Of a DNA stretch of 64,000 bases, positions 17,069-25,377 are shown one piece after another; the first letter of the stretch is position 1, and the number at the start of each line of letters is the position of its first letter. The DNA lies in the NCBI RefSeq assembly GCF_000369505.1, contig NZ_KB850055.1:1851768-1915767 (forward strand). The letters run 5' to 3'. Origin of the DNA: Acinetobacter sp. NIPH 298 (GTDB lineage Bacteria > Pseudomonadota > Gammaproteobacteria > Pseudomonadales > Moraxellaceae). The position numbers and the translations under genes are program-made. The notes below the pieces were generated by a model. The model was not told the origin of the DNA. It searched no databases and worked only from the letters and a program-made list of their open reading frames with translations.

Positions 17069-18574
17069 ATGCAAAGCGATTATCAACTGATTTGGTTTCG
17101 CCAAGATCTCAGAATTCATGATCATGCTGCCCTTTGGCATGCTACACAAACAGGACCTACGATTGCTCTGGTGATCTTGTCACCTGAACAATGGCAACTG
17201 CATGATGATGCCCCGATTAAAATTGAGTTTTACTTACGCCAATTACAGCACCTTAAACAAGAACTTACTGCGTTAAATATTCCACTCATCACTGTGACAG
17301 TGCCGCTTTGGAAAGATATAGTACAGTTCTTTTCGGATTTAATTGAACTTGTTCCAATTCAACATGTATATGCCAATATTGAGCTCGGTGTAAATGAGTT
17401 AAAACGTGATCATGATACTCAAACTTTATTAAATCAGTATAAAAAAGACCTTATTCTACTCAATGATCGTACGCTTTTCCCTGTTGCCTCGATTCGCAAT
17501 CAATCCAATTTACCTTATCAAGTCTTTGGTGCATTCAAAAAAACCTGCTATCAGCGTTTACAACATGCTTTACCTCAGTGTTATCCGTTGCCTGAGACTC
17601 AACCCCCAATTAGCTGTGATTTTTCATCAAGCATACAAACCGATATTGATGCCTTACAGCAACACTACGCGACAAAACTTCCTCAGTCATGCATAGCGAC
17701 TTGGAAAATCGGTGAAGCATACGCACTGCATTTACTCGACCAATTTATGGATGAGAAAGTAATCAACTATAAAAATGAACGCGATTTTCCTGCCCAAGCA
17801 GGAACCAGTCAACTCTCGGCATATATGAATATCGGCATCATCTCAATCCGCCAATGTATTCAGGCCTTATTTCGCCAACAACAAGGTGATTTTATTATCC
17901 AATCAGAAGGTCAACAAACATGGCTAGATGAGTTGTTATGGCGCGAGTTTTATCAACATATTCTGTTTGATTTCCCCAAAGTTTCGAAACATTTGCCGTT
18001 TAAATCCTCCACCCAAAATATTGGCTGGCGTGATGATCCAATTGGACTTGAAAAATGGCAACAAGGACAAACAGGCATTCCAATTGTTGATGCGGGTATG
18101 CGTCAATTACTCGCCACAGGTTGGATGCACAATCGCGTCCGCATGATTTGTGCCATGTTCTTAAGCAAGAATTTACTGATTGATTGGCGTAAGGGCGAAC
18201 AATGGTTTATGCAACATCTGATTGATGGTGATTTGGCTGCCAATAATGGTGGATGGCAATGGTGTGCATCCACAGGTACCGATGCGGTGCCCTATTTCCG
18301 TATCTTCAATCCAGTCAGCCAATCGCAAAAATTTGATCCACAAGGAGATTATATTCGCACGTGGCTGCCTGAACTTGCTGATTTAGATGACAAATCAATC
18401 CATGAACCTTATGCTAAAAATGCAGTCAAAAGCTTAAACTATCCAGCACCGATCGTGGATCTAAAAACCAGTCGTGTTCGTGCAATCGAAACATTCAAAG
18501 CATATCTGCATGAGGAGAAGGAAATGTCAACAAACCCTAATAACAGAAAAACTATCGTAATCACCAAAAATTAA
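17069..18574 (+). CDS. phrB: Class I deoxyribodipyrimidine (CPD) photolyase
   Basis: This enzyme repairs cyclobutane pyrimidine dimers using light, FAD and an antenna cofactor. The 501 residues include the N-terminal photolyase fold (LIWFRQDLRIHDHAAL) and the C-terminal FAD domain with TGWMHNRVRMICAMFLSKN and DGDLAANNGGWQWCASTGTD. ATG 17069 is chosen over TTG 17051 because GAGTGG sits just before it. The last 16 residues (MSTNPNNRKTIVITKN) look like an add-on. They start at an internal ATG (18524) preceded by a near-perfect AGGAGAAGG ribosome site, and the frame ends in three consecutive stops (TAA TGA TAA). The polysaccharide locus begins 20 bases later. Confidence 0.93.
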   Translation: MQSDYQLIWFRQDLRIHDHAALWHATQTGPTIALVILSPEQWQLHDDAPIKIEFYLRQLQHLKQELTALNIPLITVTVPLWKDIVQFFSDLIELVPIQHVYANIELGVNELKRDHDTQTLLNQYKKDLILLNDRTLFPVASIRNQSNLPYQVFGAFKKTCYQRLQHALPQCYPLPETQPPISCDFSSSIQTDIDALQQHYATKLPQSCIATWKIGEAYALHLLDQFMDEKVINYKNERDFPAQAGTSQLSAYMNIGIISIRQCIQALFRQQQGDFIIQSEGQQTWLDELLWREFYQHILFDFPKVSKHLPFKSSTQNIGWRDDPIGLEKWQQGQTGIPIVDAGMRQLLATGWMHNRVRMICAMFLSKNLLIDWRKGEQWFMQHLIDGDLAANNGGWQWCASTGTDAVPYFRIFNPVSQSQKFDPQGDYIRTWLPELADLDDKSIHEPYAKNAVKSLNYPAPIVDLKTSRVRAIETFKAYLHEEKEMSTNPNNRKTIVITKN

Positions 18575-18594
18575 TGATAATTTGATCACAAAAC

Positions 18595-19377
18595 ATGCTG
18601 AATAAAACTAAAATTACTATGCAGAAGAATCCCGCCCCAGCACTGCTCTTATGGATTATCTCCGCTCAAGTTTTTATGGGTATAGTCGCTTACGAGTGGT
18701 TGCCAGCAAGTTATCGTGGCAGTTGGATCTTCCTGTTGATCCTTGTTATCGCGGGCGCATACTTAACTGTTGGAAAAGCGCTAATATTAGGCTTGGTCAT
18801 GTTTGTTTCGATTGCGGTCTATTTCTTTTTAGATCTGGCTAATCAAACCTATATTGAACGTCAACTTTTACTCTTATTTGTAGCACCGATCGCCCCCATT
18901 TTTTTAAGTGCCATCCGTCATAATATTAAAAATGCATTGGCAAGCTATCGTGCGATCCAAAGTTATGACCGAAATTATCAACATGATATTTTACCACTCA
19001 CTGCACTGAAGCACTTTCAAGATCAGCTTAAAAAGTTATTGCAACTCACCCATAAAGACCACTATGAAGTGATCAGTATCAAGATTAGCAATACCATACT
19101 GATTCGAGAAATGTTGGGTGAAGACATCTGGAAAGAAACTCAAAATAAGATCATGGCGATATTATCGACCGAACGAGACAGTGTGATTTATCATTTTATT
19201 AATGAAGAACTCAGCGAAATCAAAAGTATTGTTATCCATGATGAAAATAGCATAGATGAACATCATCCCCATCCACTTTTTATTCAACAATTACAAGAAC
19301 TCACCGTCTTAAAACTTAAAATTGAACAGCACACTGAGTATCTCTCCCAATCTCAACAAATCAAAGAGGTGCCCTGA
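18595..19377 (+). CDS. Membrane protein with degenerate GGDEF domain, putative regulator of glycan synthesis
   Basis: A 260-residue protein. Residues 14-107 contain about four transmembrane helices, and residues 125-215 have the shape of a GGDEF domain. LPLTALKHFQDQLKKLL mirrors the family's L-T-G-L-x-N-R start, and YEVISIKISNTILIREMLGEDI mirrors the D-x-D-x-F-K-x-I-N-D helix. The signature position reads F201-I-N-E-E205 instead of GGDEF, so diguanylate cyclase activity is not expected. The usual inhibitory-site R-x-x-D reads TERD (192-195), so classical c-di-GMP binding is doubtful too. A membrane protein with degenerate GGDEF (PssE) is the c-di-GMP receptor of the Listeria Pss system, and this is the best analogy. 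There is no clear Shine-Dalgarno; an alternative ATG is at 18619. Confidence 0.75.
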   Translation: MLNKTKITMQKNPAPALLLWIISAQVFMGIVAYEWLPASYRGSWIFLLILVIAGAYLTVGKALILGLVMFVSIAVYFFLDLANQTYIERQLLLLFVAPIAPIFLSAIRHNIKNALASYRAIQSYDRNYQHDILPLTALKHFQDQLKKLLQLTHKDHYEVISIKISNTILIREMLGEDIWKETQNKIMAILSTERDSVIYHFINEELSEIKSIVIHDENSIDEHHPHPLFIQQLQELTVLKLKIEQHTEYLSQSQQIKEVP

Positions 19378-20282
19378 TGTCCGTACTTCTTAATATTTGT
19401 GGCTTGCTGATTGCAACCGAACATGTTCCAGACACAACCTTACAACAGTTTTATCAGCAGTATTACCACTGCGCTATCCAACCTGCAAAAACTGAATTAA
19501 ATTCTCAAGTTGAAGCTCCTGAAGCGGTTAGACAACTATTTGCTCACCCAGAAACGTGGTGGCCAGTCTTTACCGCTGATCAATTACAGTCTGAAAGTTT
19601 CAAACGATTAATTGATAAAGGTGTCAAACCCGGCGTCATTTTGCCAGATGATTATTTTAGTATCATTGAATATTATAAAATTAAAAAAGCAGTCAATGAA
19701 GGTGCTATTCCGATTGCACTCGTTCAAATGCGGCATCCAAAATATTTTGCATCAAAAGCAACATTTTCAACTGCACTCGGACTCAGACCTTTAGCAGCAC
19801 TGATCGAAACAGGTTGGGATGAAAACCTGATTGCTCAACCTGCAGGTAATTATATTATTCAATCAGACGATCCGAATAAATTGTCTATTCCTGCACGTAA
19901 AGTTCGGCACCATCAACATTTTTTTTATCAAGCCACGACCAACACATCACAAACCACTGGCTATCAAATTCTTATTAACCCGCCGGCAGACATACCTATA
20001 ACCAATATCGAATATCCTCAGCTAGGCATATCATGGAACTTTAATAAGATTAAATATACCAGTACACCCACAGGTGTCGAAACTAACATCTTCGGCTATT
20101 TCATGATTGCGGTAAGTACCGTCGTAATTCCACTGGACTATTTATTGTCACTCCACTTTCCTAGCCTACTCAGTAGCTTTGGAAGTTCGATCTCATGGGC
20201 TTCGGTGTTGCTAGGTGGCACACTACTGCTCATTTTGAGCATTGCCATGATTCGAAGGAGGAGAATACATGCCCGCAATTGA
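19377..20282 (+). CDS. Unrecognised membrane-anchored protein of the polysaccharide locus
   Basis: A 301-residue protein that I cannot assign. Residues 1 to about 230 look soluble, with a mixed alpha/beta pattern and several Trp/Tyr clusters (ETWWPVF, FSIIEYYKIKK). Two transmembrane segments follow (about 238-262 and 268-290) and a basic tail, RRRRIHARN. There is no signal peptide, so the large domain is probably cytoplasmic and anchored from its C-terminus. Its ATG overlaps the TGA of the preceding gene by one base and its end overlaps the glycosyltransferase start by 14 bases. It is therefore translationally tied to both and very likely part of the synthase complex. Confidence 0.7.
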   Translation: MSVLLNICGLLIATEHVPDTTLQQFYQQYYHCAIQPAKTELNSQVEAPEAVRQLFAHPETWWPVFTADQLQSESFKRLIDKGVKPGVILPDDYFSIIEYYKIKKAVNEGAIPIALVQMRHPKYFASKATFSTALGLRPLAALIETGWDENLIAQPAGNYIIQSDDPNKLSIPARKVRHHQHFFYQATTNTSQTTGYQILINPPADIPITNIEYPQLGISWNFNKIKYTSTPTGVETNIFGYFMIAVSTVVIPLDYLLSLHFPSLLSSFGSSISWASVLLGGTLLLILSIAMIRRRRIHARN

Positions 20283-21519
20283 TATTCTGTTCTTATTCGG
20301 CTTTCTTGGGATCTGGATTCCACAGGCGTTTTGGGCATGGTTGAGTTACCAAGCGTGGAAATACTCAAAAAATGCAGCCAAAGAGCTAGAAAATTTACCC
20401 ATTCCAGCCGAATGGCCGATGTTGAGTGTGCTTATTCCAGCTTATAACGAAGGTGTGGTGATTGAAGACACCTTATATGCCATTGCGCAGCAAGACTATC
20501 CCGCACATGCTTATGAAGTTTTATTGATCAATGATGGCTCTAAAGACGATACGCTTGAAATTGCTGAACGCATGGCAGCCATTTATCCGTGTATTAAGAT
20601 TGTCAATGTACCAAAAGGTATGGGCGGTAAAGGTAAATCTCGAACACTGAACAACGGTTTACCACATGCCAAAGGTGAACTGATCATTGTTTATGATGCG
20701 GACAGTACGCCTGAACCAGACTGTGTACGCCTACTCGCCCAAACTTTACTTGCTGATAAAAAACTGGTTGCGGTAAATGGCAAAGTACGTACCCGTAATT
20801 GGCGCGATAGTATTTTGACTCGCTTTATTGCGATTGAATTTATTTTCTTTCAATGGATCTTCCAAGGAGGTCGTTGGCAACGCTTTGAACTTTCAACCCT
20901 CATGGGAACCAACTATGTAATTTGGCGTGATGCCTTAGAAACCCTTGGTGGTTTTGATGAAAAATCATTGGTTGATGATACGGAGATGAGTTTCCGAATC
21001 TTTCTCGGTCAAAGACGAATTAAATGGGTACCCTATGCTGTAGGTTGGCAACAAGATCCGCCTTCTTTGAGTGTTTTCATCAAACAACGATCACGCTGGA
21101 CTCAAGGCAACTTCTATGTCACCAGTAAATATTTACCGATCGCGTTAAGAAAGCCTTTTCCGATTGGCATCGAAATTTTTAACAACATCATGTGCTATGT
21201 GTTATTCGTTCCCGCACTGATTTGGAGTCACATCACCTTGACCTTAGGCTTACTCGGTATCGCAGGTATTACTTTACCTGGACCCTTTACCTTGTTATGG
21301 GCGTTATCGTTTTGCTTGTATGTGGCACAGATGTGGTTCACCTTATCTTTAGAACGAGCAAAACCTCAACTATATTTCTTCGCAGTTTTATCTTACGTGA
21401 CCTATTCACAAATATTCTTATTTATCGTATTTAAAGCGGCTTATGACATGCTGAAAAATAAGATACAAGGAAATTCACTACAGTGGTATAAAACTGAACG
21501 TAGCAAGGAGAGAAAATAA
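20269..21519 (+). CDS. Processive family 2 glycosyltransferase (polysaccharide synthase)
   Basis: A 416-residue inner-membrane GT2 enzyme. Residues 4-28 form a transmembrane segment, and the cytoplasmic catalytic domain begins SVLIPAYNEG (53-62). It carries D-A-D at 143-145, the catalytic acidic pair in VDDTEM (235-240) and QRSRW at 273-277, which is the Q-x-x-R-W motif of processive synthases. Three to four transmembrane helices follow, enough for a translocation channel. There is no PilZ domain, unlike BcsA. A very strong AAGGAGGAGAA ribosome site precedes ATG 20269. Neighbouring wecB suggests UDP-ManNAc as at least one donor. NfrB of E. coli and PssC of Listeria are the likely relatives; PgaC and cellulose synthase are the main alternatives. 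Confidence 0.88.
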   Translation: MPAIDILFLFGFLGIWIPQAFWAWLSYQAWKYSKNAAKELENLPIPAEWPMLSVLIPAYNEGVVIEDTLYAIAQQDYPAHAYEVLLINDGSKDDTLEIAERMAAIYPCIKIVNVPKGMGGKGKSRTLNNGLPHAKGELIIVYDADSTPEPDCVRLLAQTLLADKKLVAVNGKVRTRNWRDSILTRFIAIEFIFFQWIFQGGRWQRFELSTLMGTNYVIWRDALETLGGFDEKSLVDDTEMSFRIFLGQRRIKWVPYAVGWQQDPPSLSVFIKQRSRWTQGNFYVTSKYLPIALRKPFPIGIEIFNNIMCYVLFVPALIWSHITLTLGLLGIAGITLPGPFTLLWALSFCLYVAQMWFTLSLERAKPQLYFFAVLSYVTYSQIFLFIVFKAAYDMLKNKIQGNSLQWYKTERSKERK

Positions 21520-21520
21520 A

Positions 21521-23368
21521 ATGAAAAAAAACCGATTAAATCATTCCATTTTCAAAACATTATTAGCAAGTGCAGCCCTCTCTTTGCCTGTATTTACTTT
21601 TGCAGATACATTGAATACGTGGACATTTGACAATATTAACACGTCCAACAAATACACCATTGAGCCACATTTCTTTTATGTCGGTAAGGGTTCTGAATGG
21701 CAAAGTATTCGTTTTAGCAGTGACTATTCAACAGAACACTACACCACTTTATTGGTGAAATATGATGATAAGCTCATATATAACACTCAGCTCAACGGAT
21801 CAGGCGAAATCAGCTTTGATATCCCCGCAGCCCCAAGTGGCTTTCATCGTTTAGATTTTATTATACAACAGTATTCTCCCCGAACATCCCCAGCAGCAGA
21901 TCGAACCACCTTTTGTAGTGAGGATGTAGATCAAGTCACCTATTTAAGCAACTCAAAAATTGATTACACTCGACATCGCCCACTTTATCATTTGAAAGAA
22001 TTACCTGATGCACTATTTAATCCACAAGTGGTGCGTCCAACGCCGTTTATCGGTGTGCTCAAATACAATCCAGCCAACCTAAACGAAGCTTCAATGCTCG
22101 GGCGTTTAATGAGCGCATGGGGTTCTGTTACACCAGTTAAATGGTATGAGCAAAACCCACCCGAGGGTAAAAATGCAGATTTTTTGATTGAGATTTCTAA
22201 ATCAGCAACACCATTGCCAAATGGCACCTTAGTACAACTCAGTGCTCAAAATGACGTTCCTATTTTAAGTATCCAATATGATCAAGCTAAAAAGTTAGAG
22301 TCCGCAATTAATGGATTATTAAATCCTCACTATTTGCAACAACTGAATACTTCATCCACCTTTCTAACTGATAAACTTGCAGCTCCAACTTGGGCCAAAA
22401 TTAAACAAATTAAAACGCTGGCTGATCTTGGTATTAGTGATTTTCGTTTAAATCAAGCTGAAAAAAATCTTTTCCTTACTTTCCCTGCTGTTTGGCAACC
22501 CACTGATATTTTACAAGGTCAGATTGCACTTCGGGTTCAAAGTGGTTTATTAGAAGGTTCAAATATTACCACGTGGATCGATGGCGGACTGGCTGGAAGT
22601 CTAAAAACGGCTGACTTAGATTCAGACCCAGTCAATCGACAATTTAACTACTTTGCAAAGACAATTTCGAATGACACAACCTTTAGTATGAAGTTGGAAA
22701 ACTCTGTGATCGTCAATTCACAATGTTTACCGACAGCAAAAGGTTCTTTATGGATTGATACGAAAAAATCGACGGTTAAATTACCGCATAAATTGAAGAA
22801 TGGGGTTGCATCACTGCCCATGACTTTCGCAACACACCCGACAATTGCGATTGATGGTCAGTCCGGGAGTTTGGAAATCGCAATGATCGTGAGCCAAGTC
22901 GCCAAAAAAATGCTGATGACCAATGATCCAGTTCCATTAAATTTTGTTAAATTCGACCCTGCGAAACCAGAACTGATTAATGTCCACGTCAACCCGAATA
23001 TCTATCGCCAACAAATCTTAATGCATAAAGATATGGTTTATCTTCCTGCCGCAACGCATGGATTCTTAGTCAGTGTCAATGATCAACGCTTTGATATTCT
23101 CACTGACTCAATCAGTGGTGCTCAGAATTTCACTCAACTATGGGAGAAAATTCAACAAGATATTCCAAACAATGCCAGTAAAATATTGGTGACTGAAAAT
23201 GGGCAAGTGTTTACCTTACAGAAAATTATTGTAGGAAATCAGAAAGTACCTCTGGTTCAACAATCCTCTTTCTTTATTTTGGTTTCTATTATCTCTGCTA
23301 TTATGATTCTCATCATCTTGCTCTGGTACTGGCGAAAAAAACCAAATGCTAAAAATAAGAGTGAATAA
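21521..23368 (+). CDS. BcsB-like periplasmic subunit of the polysaccharide synthase
   Basis: A 615-residue protein with a signal peptide (1 to about 29, ending TFA-D). It has a long beta-rich periplasmic part and one C-terminal transmembrane helix (FFILVSIISAIMILIILLWYW) followed by a basic end. Size and topology match BcsB, which guides nascent cellulose out of BcsA. Segments such as RPLYHLKELPDALFNPQV and the jelly-roll-like N-terminal region fit that family. It starts one base after the glycosyltransferase stop, with an AAGGAGAG ribosome site inside the upstream gene. The role as a partner of the GT2 synthase is inferred from topology and position. Confidence 0.8.
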   Translation: MKKNRLNHSIFKTLLASAALSLPVFTFADTLNTWTFDNINTSNKYTIEPHFFYVGKGSEWQSIRFSSDYSTEHYTTLLVKYDDKLIYNTQLNGSGEISFDIPAAPSGFHRLDFIIQQYSPRTSPAADRTTFCSEDVDQVTYLSNSKIDYTRHRPLYHLKELPDALFNPQVVRPTPFIGVLKYNPANLNEASMLGRLMSAWGSVTPVKWYEQNPPEGKNADFLIEISKSATPLPNGTLVQLSAQNDVPILSIQYDQAKKLESAINGLLNPHYLQQLNTSSTFLTDKLAAPTWAKIKQIKTLADLGISDFRLNQAEKNLFLTFPAVWQPTDILQGQIALRVQSGLLEGSNITTWIDGGLAGSLKTADLDSDPVNRQFNYFAKTISNDTTFSMKLENSVIVNSQCLPTAKGSLWIDTKKSTVKLPHKLKNGVASLPMTFATHPTIAIDGQSGSLEIAMIVSQVAKKMLMTNDPVPLNFVKFDPAKPELINVHVNPNIYRQQILMHKDMVYLPAATHGFLVSVNDQRFDILTDSISGAQNFTQLWEKIQQDIPNNASKILVTENGQVFTLQKIIVGNQKVPLVQQSSFFILVSIISAIMILIILLWYWRKKPNAKNKSE

Positions 23369-24251
23369 TTTAAAACGTATCATTGCTTTAACCATATCAG
23401 TCCTCATACTTTTGGGAGGTTGCATGCATCTGATTCAATCAGAAACGCAGCCTCCACACATTGAAGGAATGTTTTGGCAGCCTGATTTAAAAACAACACC
23501 CCCTACAGGAAATTGGGATCTATTGGGTGTATCAACCTTTGTTCCCCAATGGTCTGTTGTACAAACTAAATCTTGGTTCGATCATGATATCGGTTTCACC
23601 AAATGGGAAAAAAACATCAACCTTAAACAGCTCAATCAAAATCCATGGGCAGAAAATATTATATTGGGCTTGGCTGGTGAATATGACGAAAAACTAGCTC
23701 GCTCTAAAGTGGTTCAACTTGCAGCAAACTCTCAACAAATTATTGATAAAACCCAAACAATCCCTTTGAAAGGATATTACTTTCCAGTCGAAGCTGATCC
23801 AACTTGGCTCGGTGTAGGGATTTTAGGACAAGCTTTGAGCACCCTCCCCAAACCACTTTGGGTCAGCATCTATAGTGCTGAAGCTATGCCAGCACACTTT
23901 GATGTATGGCTGAAAAGTTGGTTACCTGAGCAAACTCACGTATTCTTTCAAGACGGTGTTGGTGTGGGCACGCGCTCACCCCAACAAGCGAGAATAATCC
24001 TAGATGGCTTACAACAAGAATTTGGACAAGAAAAAGTAATTATTGTTTTAGAAGCCTTTCGCGCCACCAAAAGCGGAAAGTTTCGTTCAGCCTATCCTTG
24101 GGAAATCATTGAACAACTGAAAGCTTACGAAGGGCAAAAAGTTTATATCTTTGACGGTCCACATTATATGAACCGTATGACCGTCTATGTCGTGGCATGG
24201 TGGTATAAACTCAAATACGGTTCAAGTGCAAAAGCAAAAACATCTCATTAA
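23361..24251 (+). CDS. DUF4434 glycoside-hydrolase-like lipoprotein
   Basis: About 296 residues with a lipoprotein signal (LLGGC, acylated Cys near residue 21) and a TIM-barrel-like domain. HIEGMFWQPDL at the start and VFFQDGVGVG in the middle are the features I associate with DUF4434, a glycoside-hydrolase-like family. GTG 23361 overlaps the stop of the BcsB-like gene and gives the more normal lipoprotein leader; ATG 23346 would add five residues. It may trim or process the exported glycan in the periplasm. Its stop codon overlaps the stop of the convergent wecB gene by four bases, so no terminator lies between them. Confidence 0.75.
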   Translation: MNNLKRIIALTISVLILLGGCMHLIQSETQPPHIEGMFWQPDLKTTPPTGNWDLLGVSTFVPQWSVVQTKSWFDHDIGFTKWEKNINLKQLNQNPWAENIILGLAGEYDEKLARSKVVQLAANSQQIIDKTQTIPLKGYYFPVEADPTWLGVGILGQALSTLPKPLWVSIYSAEAMPAHFDVWLKSWLPEQTHVFFQDGVGVGTRSPQQARIILDGLQQEFGQEKVIIVLEAFRATKSGKFRSAYPWEIIEQLKAYEGQKVYIFDGPHYMNRMTVYVVAWWYKLKYGSSAKAKTSH

Positions 24252-25375
24252 CCCCGAGCAATTTGATCCAAAATTCGTTGTGATGCTTTACCATCCCCAA
24301 ACGGATTCGGCACATTTGCCATACGTGCATAATGTGCCTGATCTGAAAGTAATTTTTCAGCTTCTGCGATGATTTTCGCTTGATCTGTGCCAACCAAAAT
24401 ACCCGCACCCACTTGAACCACCTCAGGCCGCTCTGTGGTTTCTCGCAAAATAAGCACTGGCTTGTTAAACGAAGGGCTTTCTTCTTGTAAGCCACCCGAA
24501 TCTGTCAAAATAAACACGGCACGATCAATCACCGCAAGTAGACTTGGATAGTCTAATGGTTTGACGAGATGAACCTGTGCATGGTGAGAAAATTTACCAT
24601 GGACTACATCATGTACTGCTGGGTTTAAATGCACTGGCCAAACAAAATGAACATCAGGATAGTGTTGTGCTAAATATTCAACCGCATGACAAATATTTTC
24701 AATGCCTTCGCCAAAATTTTCACGACGATGCGCTGTGATCAATACAATCCGCGCATTTTCTGGAAAGACCAAACCGTGCTGCTGTAAATGATCTTGTTGC
24801 GTGACTTGTTGATGAATCAACGCACGCCCCAGATAAACTGCATCAACAACGGTATTGCCTGTTACGGTAATGCTCTCTGCTGAAATATGTTCCTGTAACA
24901 GGTTTTGTTTGGACTGTTCCGTTGGCGCGAAATGCCATTTGGTGATTCTTGAGACCAATTGGCGATTTCCTTCCTCAGGAAATGGATGATCTAAATCATA
25001 AGAACGCAAACCGGCTTCCACATGAGCCACAGGTATTTTCATAGAAAATGCGACCATTCCAGCCGATAAAACTGTAGTGGTATCGCCTTGAATCACAATT
25101 GCATCACGATGTTGCCCGTCATTAAAAATCCCTTCTAATTGACTCAAACCTTGAATCAACAATTGGTTTAAACTTTGTCCCGCATTCATCATTTTTAGAC
25201 GGTGATCTATTTTAATTTGAAAGAACTCAATCGCATCACGTACCAATTCATCATGCTGCCCCGTAAAAATCACTTCGACTTGAAAACGCTCATCTTGTTG
25301 AGCCAGCAAAATGACGGGTGCAAGTTTGATCAGTTCAGGACGAGTACCAAATACAATCGAAATCAGTTTTTTCAT
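24248..25375 (-). CDS. wecB: UDP-N-acetylglucosamine 2-epimerase (non-hydrolysing)
   Basis: This enzyme interconverts UDP-GlcNAc and UDP-ManNAc in the cytoplasm. The 375 residues agree with WecB and carry its marks: FGTRPELIKLAPV, TGQHDELV, VIQGDTTTVLSAG, HVEAGLRSYD, HRRENFGEG and LTDSGGLQEE. No enterobacterial common antigen or capsule genes are nearby; instead it is in a two-gene unit with the NfrA-like gene and faces the synthase operon. In E. coli, wecB is the nfrC locus needed for phage N4 adsorption, which fits this context. It starts three bases after the NfrA-like stop. Confidence 0.94.
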   Translation of the reverse strand: MKKLISIVFGTRPELIKLAPVILLAQQDERFQVEVIFTGQHDELVRDAIEFFQIKIDHRLKMMNAGQSLNQLLIQGLSQLEGIFNDGQHRDAIVIQGDTTTVLSAGMVAFSMKIPVAHVEAGLRSYDLDHPFPEEGNRQLVSRITKWHFAPTEQSKQNLLQEHISAESITVTGNTVVDAVYLGRALIHQQVTQQDHLQQHGLVFPENARIVLITAHRRENFGEGIENICHAVEYLAQHYPDVHFVWPVHLNPAVHDVVHGKFSHHAQVHLVKPLDYPSLLAVIDRAVFILTDSGGLQEESPSFNKPVLILRETTERPEVVQVGAGILVGTDQAKIIAEAEKLLSDQAHYARMANVPNPFGDGKASQRILDQIARG

Positions 25376-25377
25376 GA

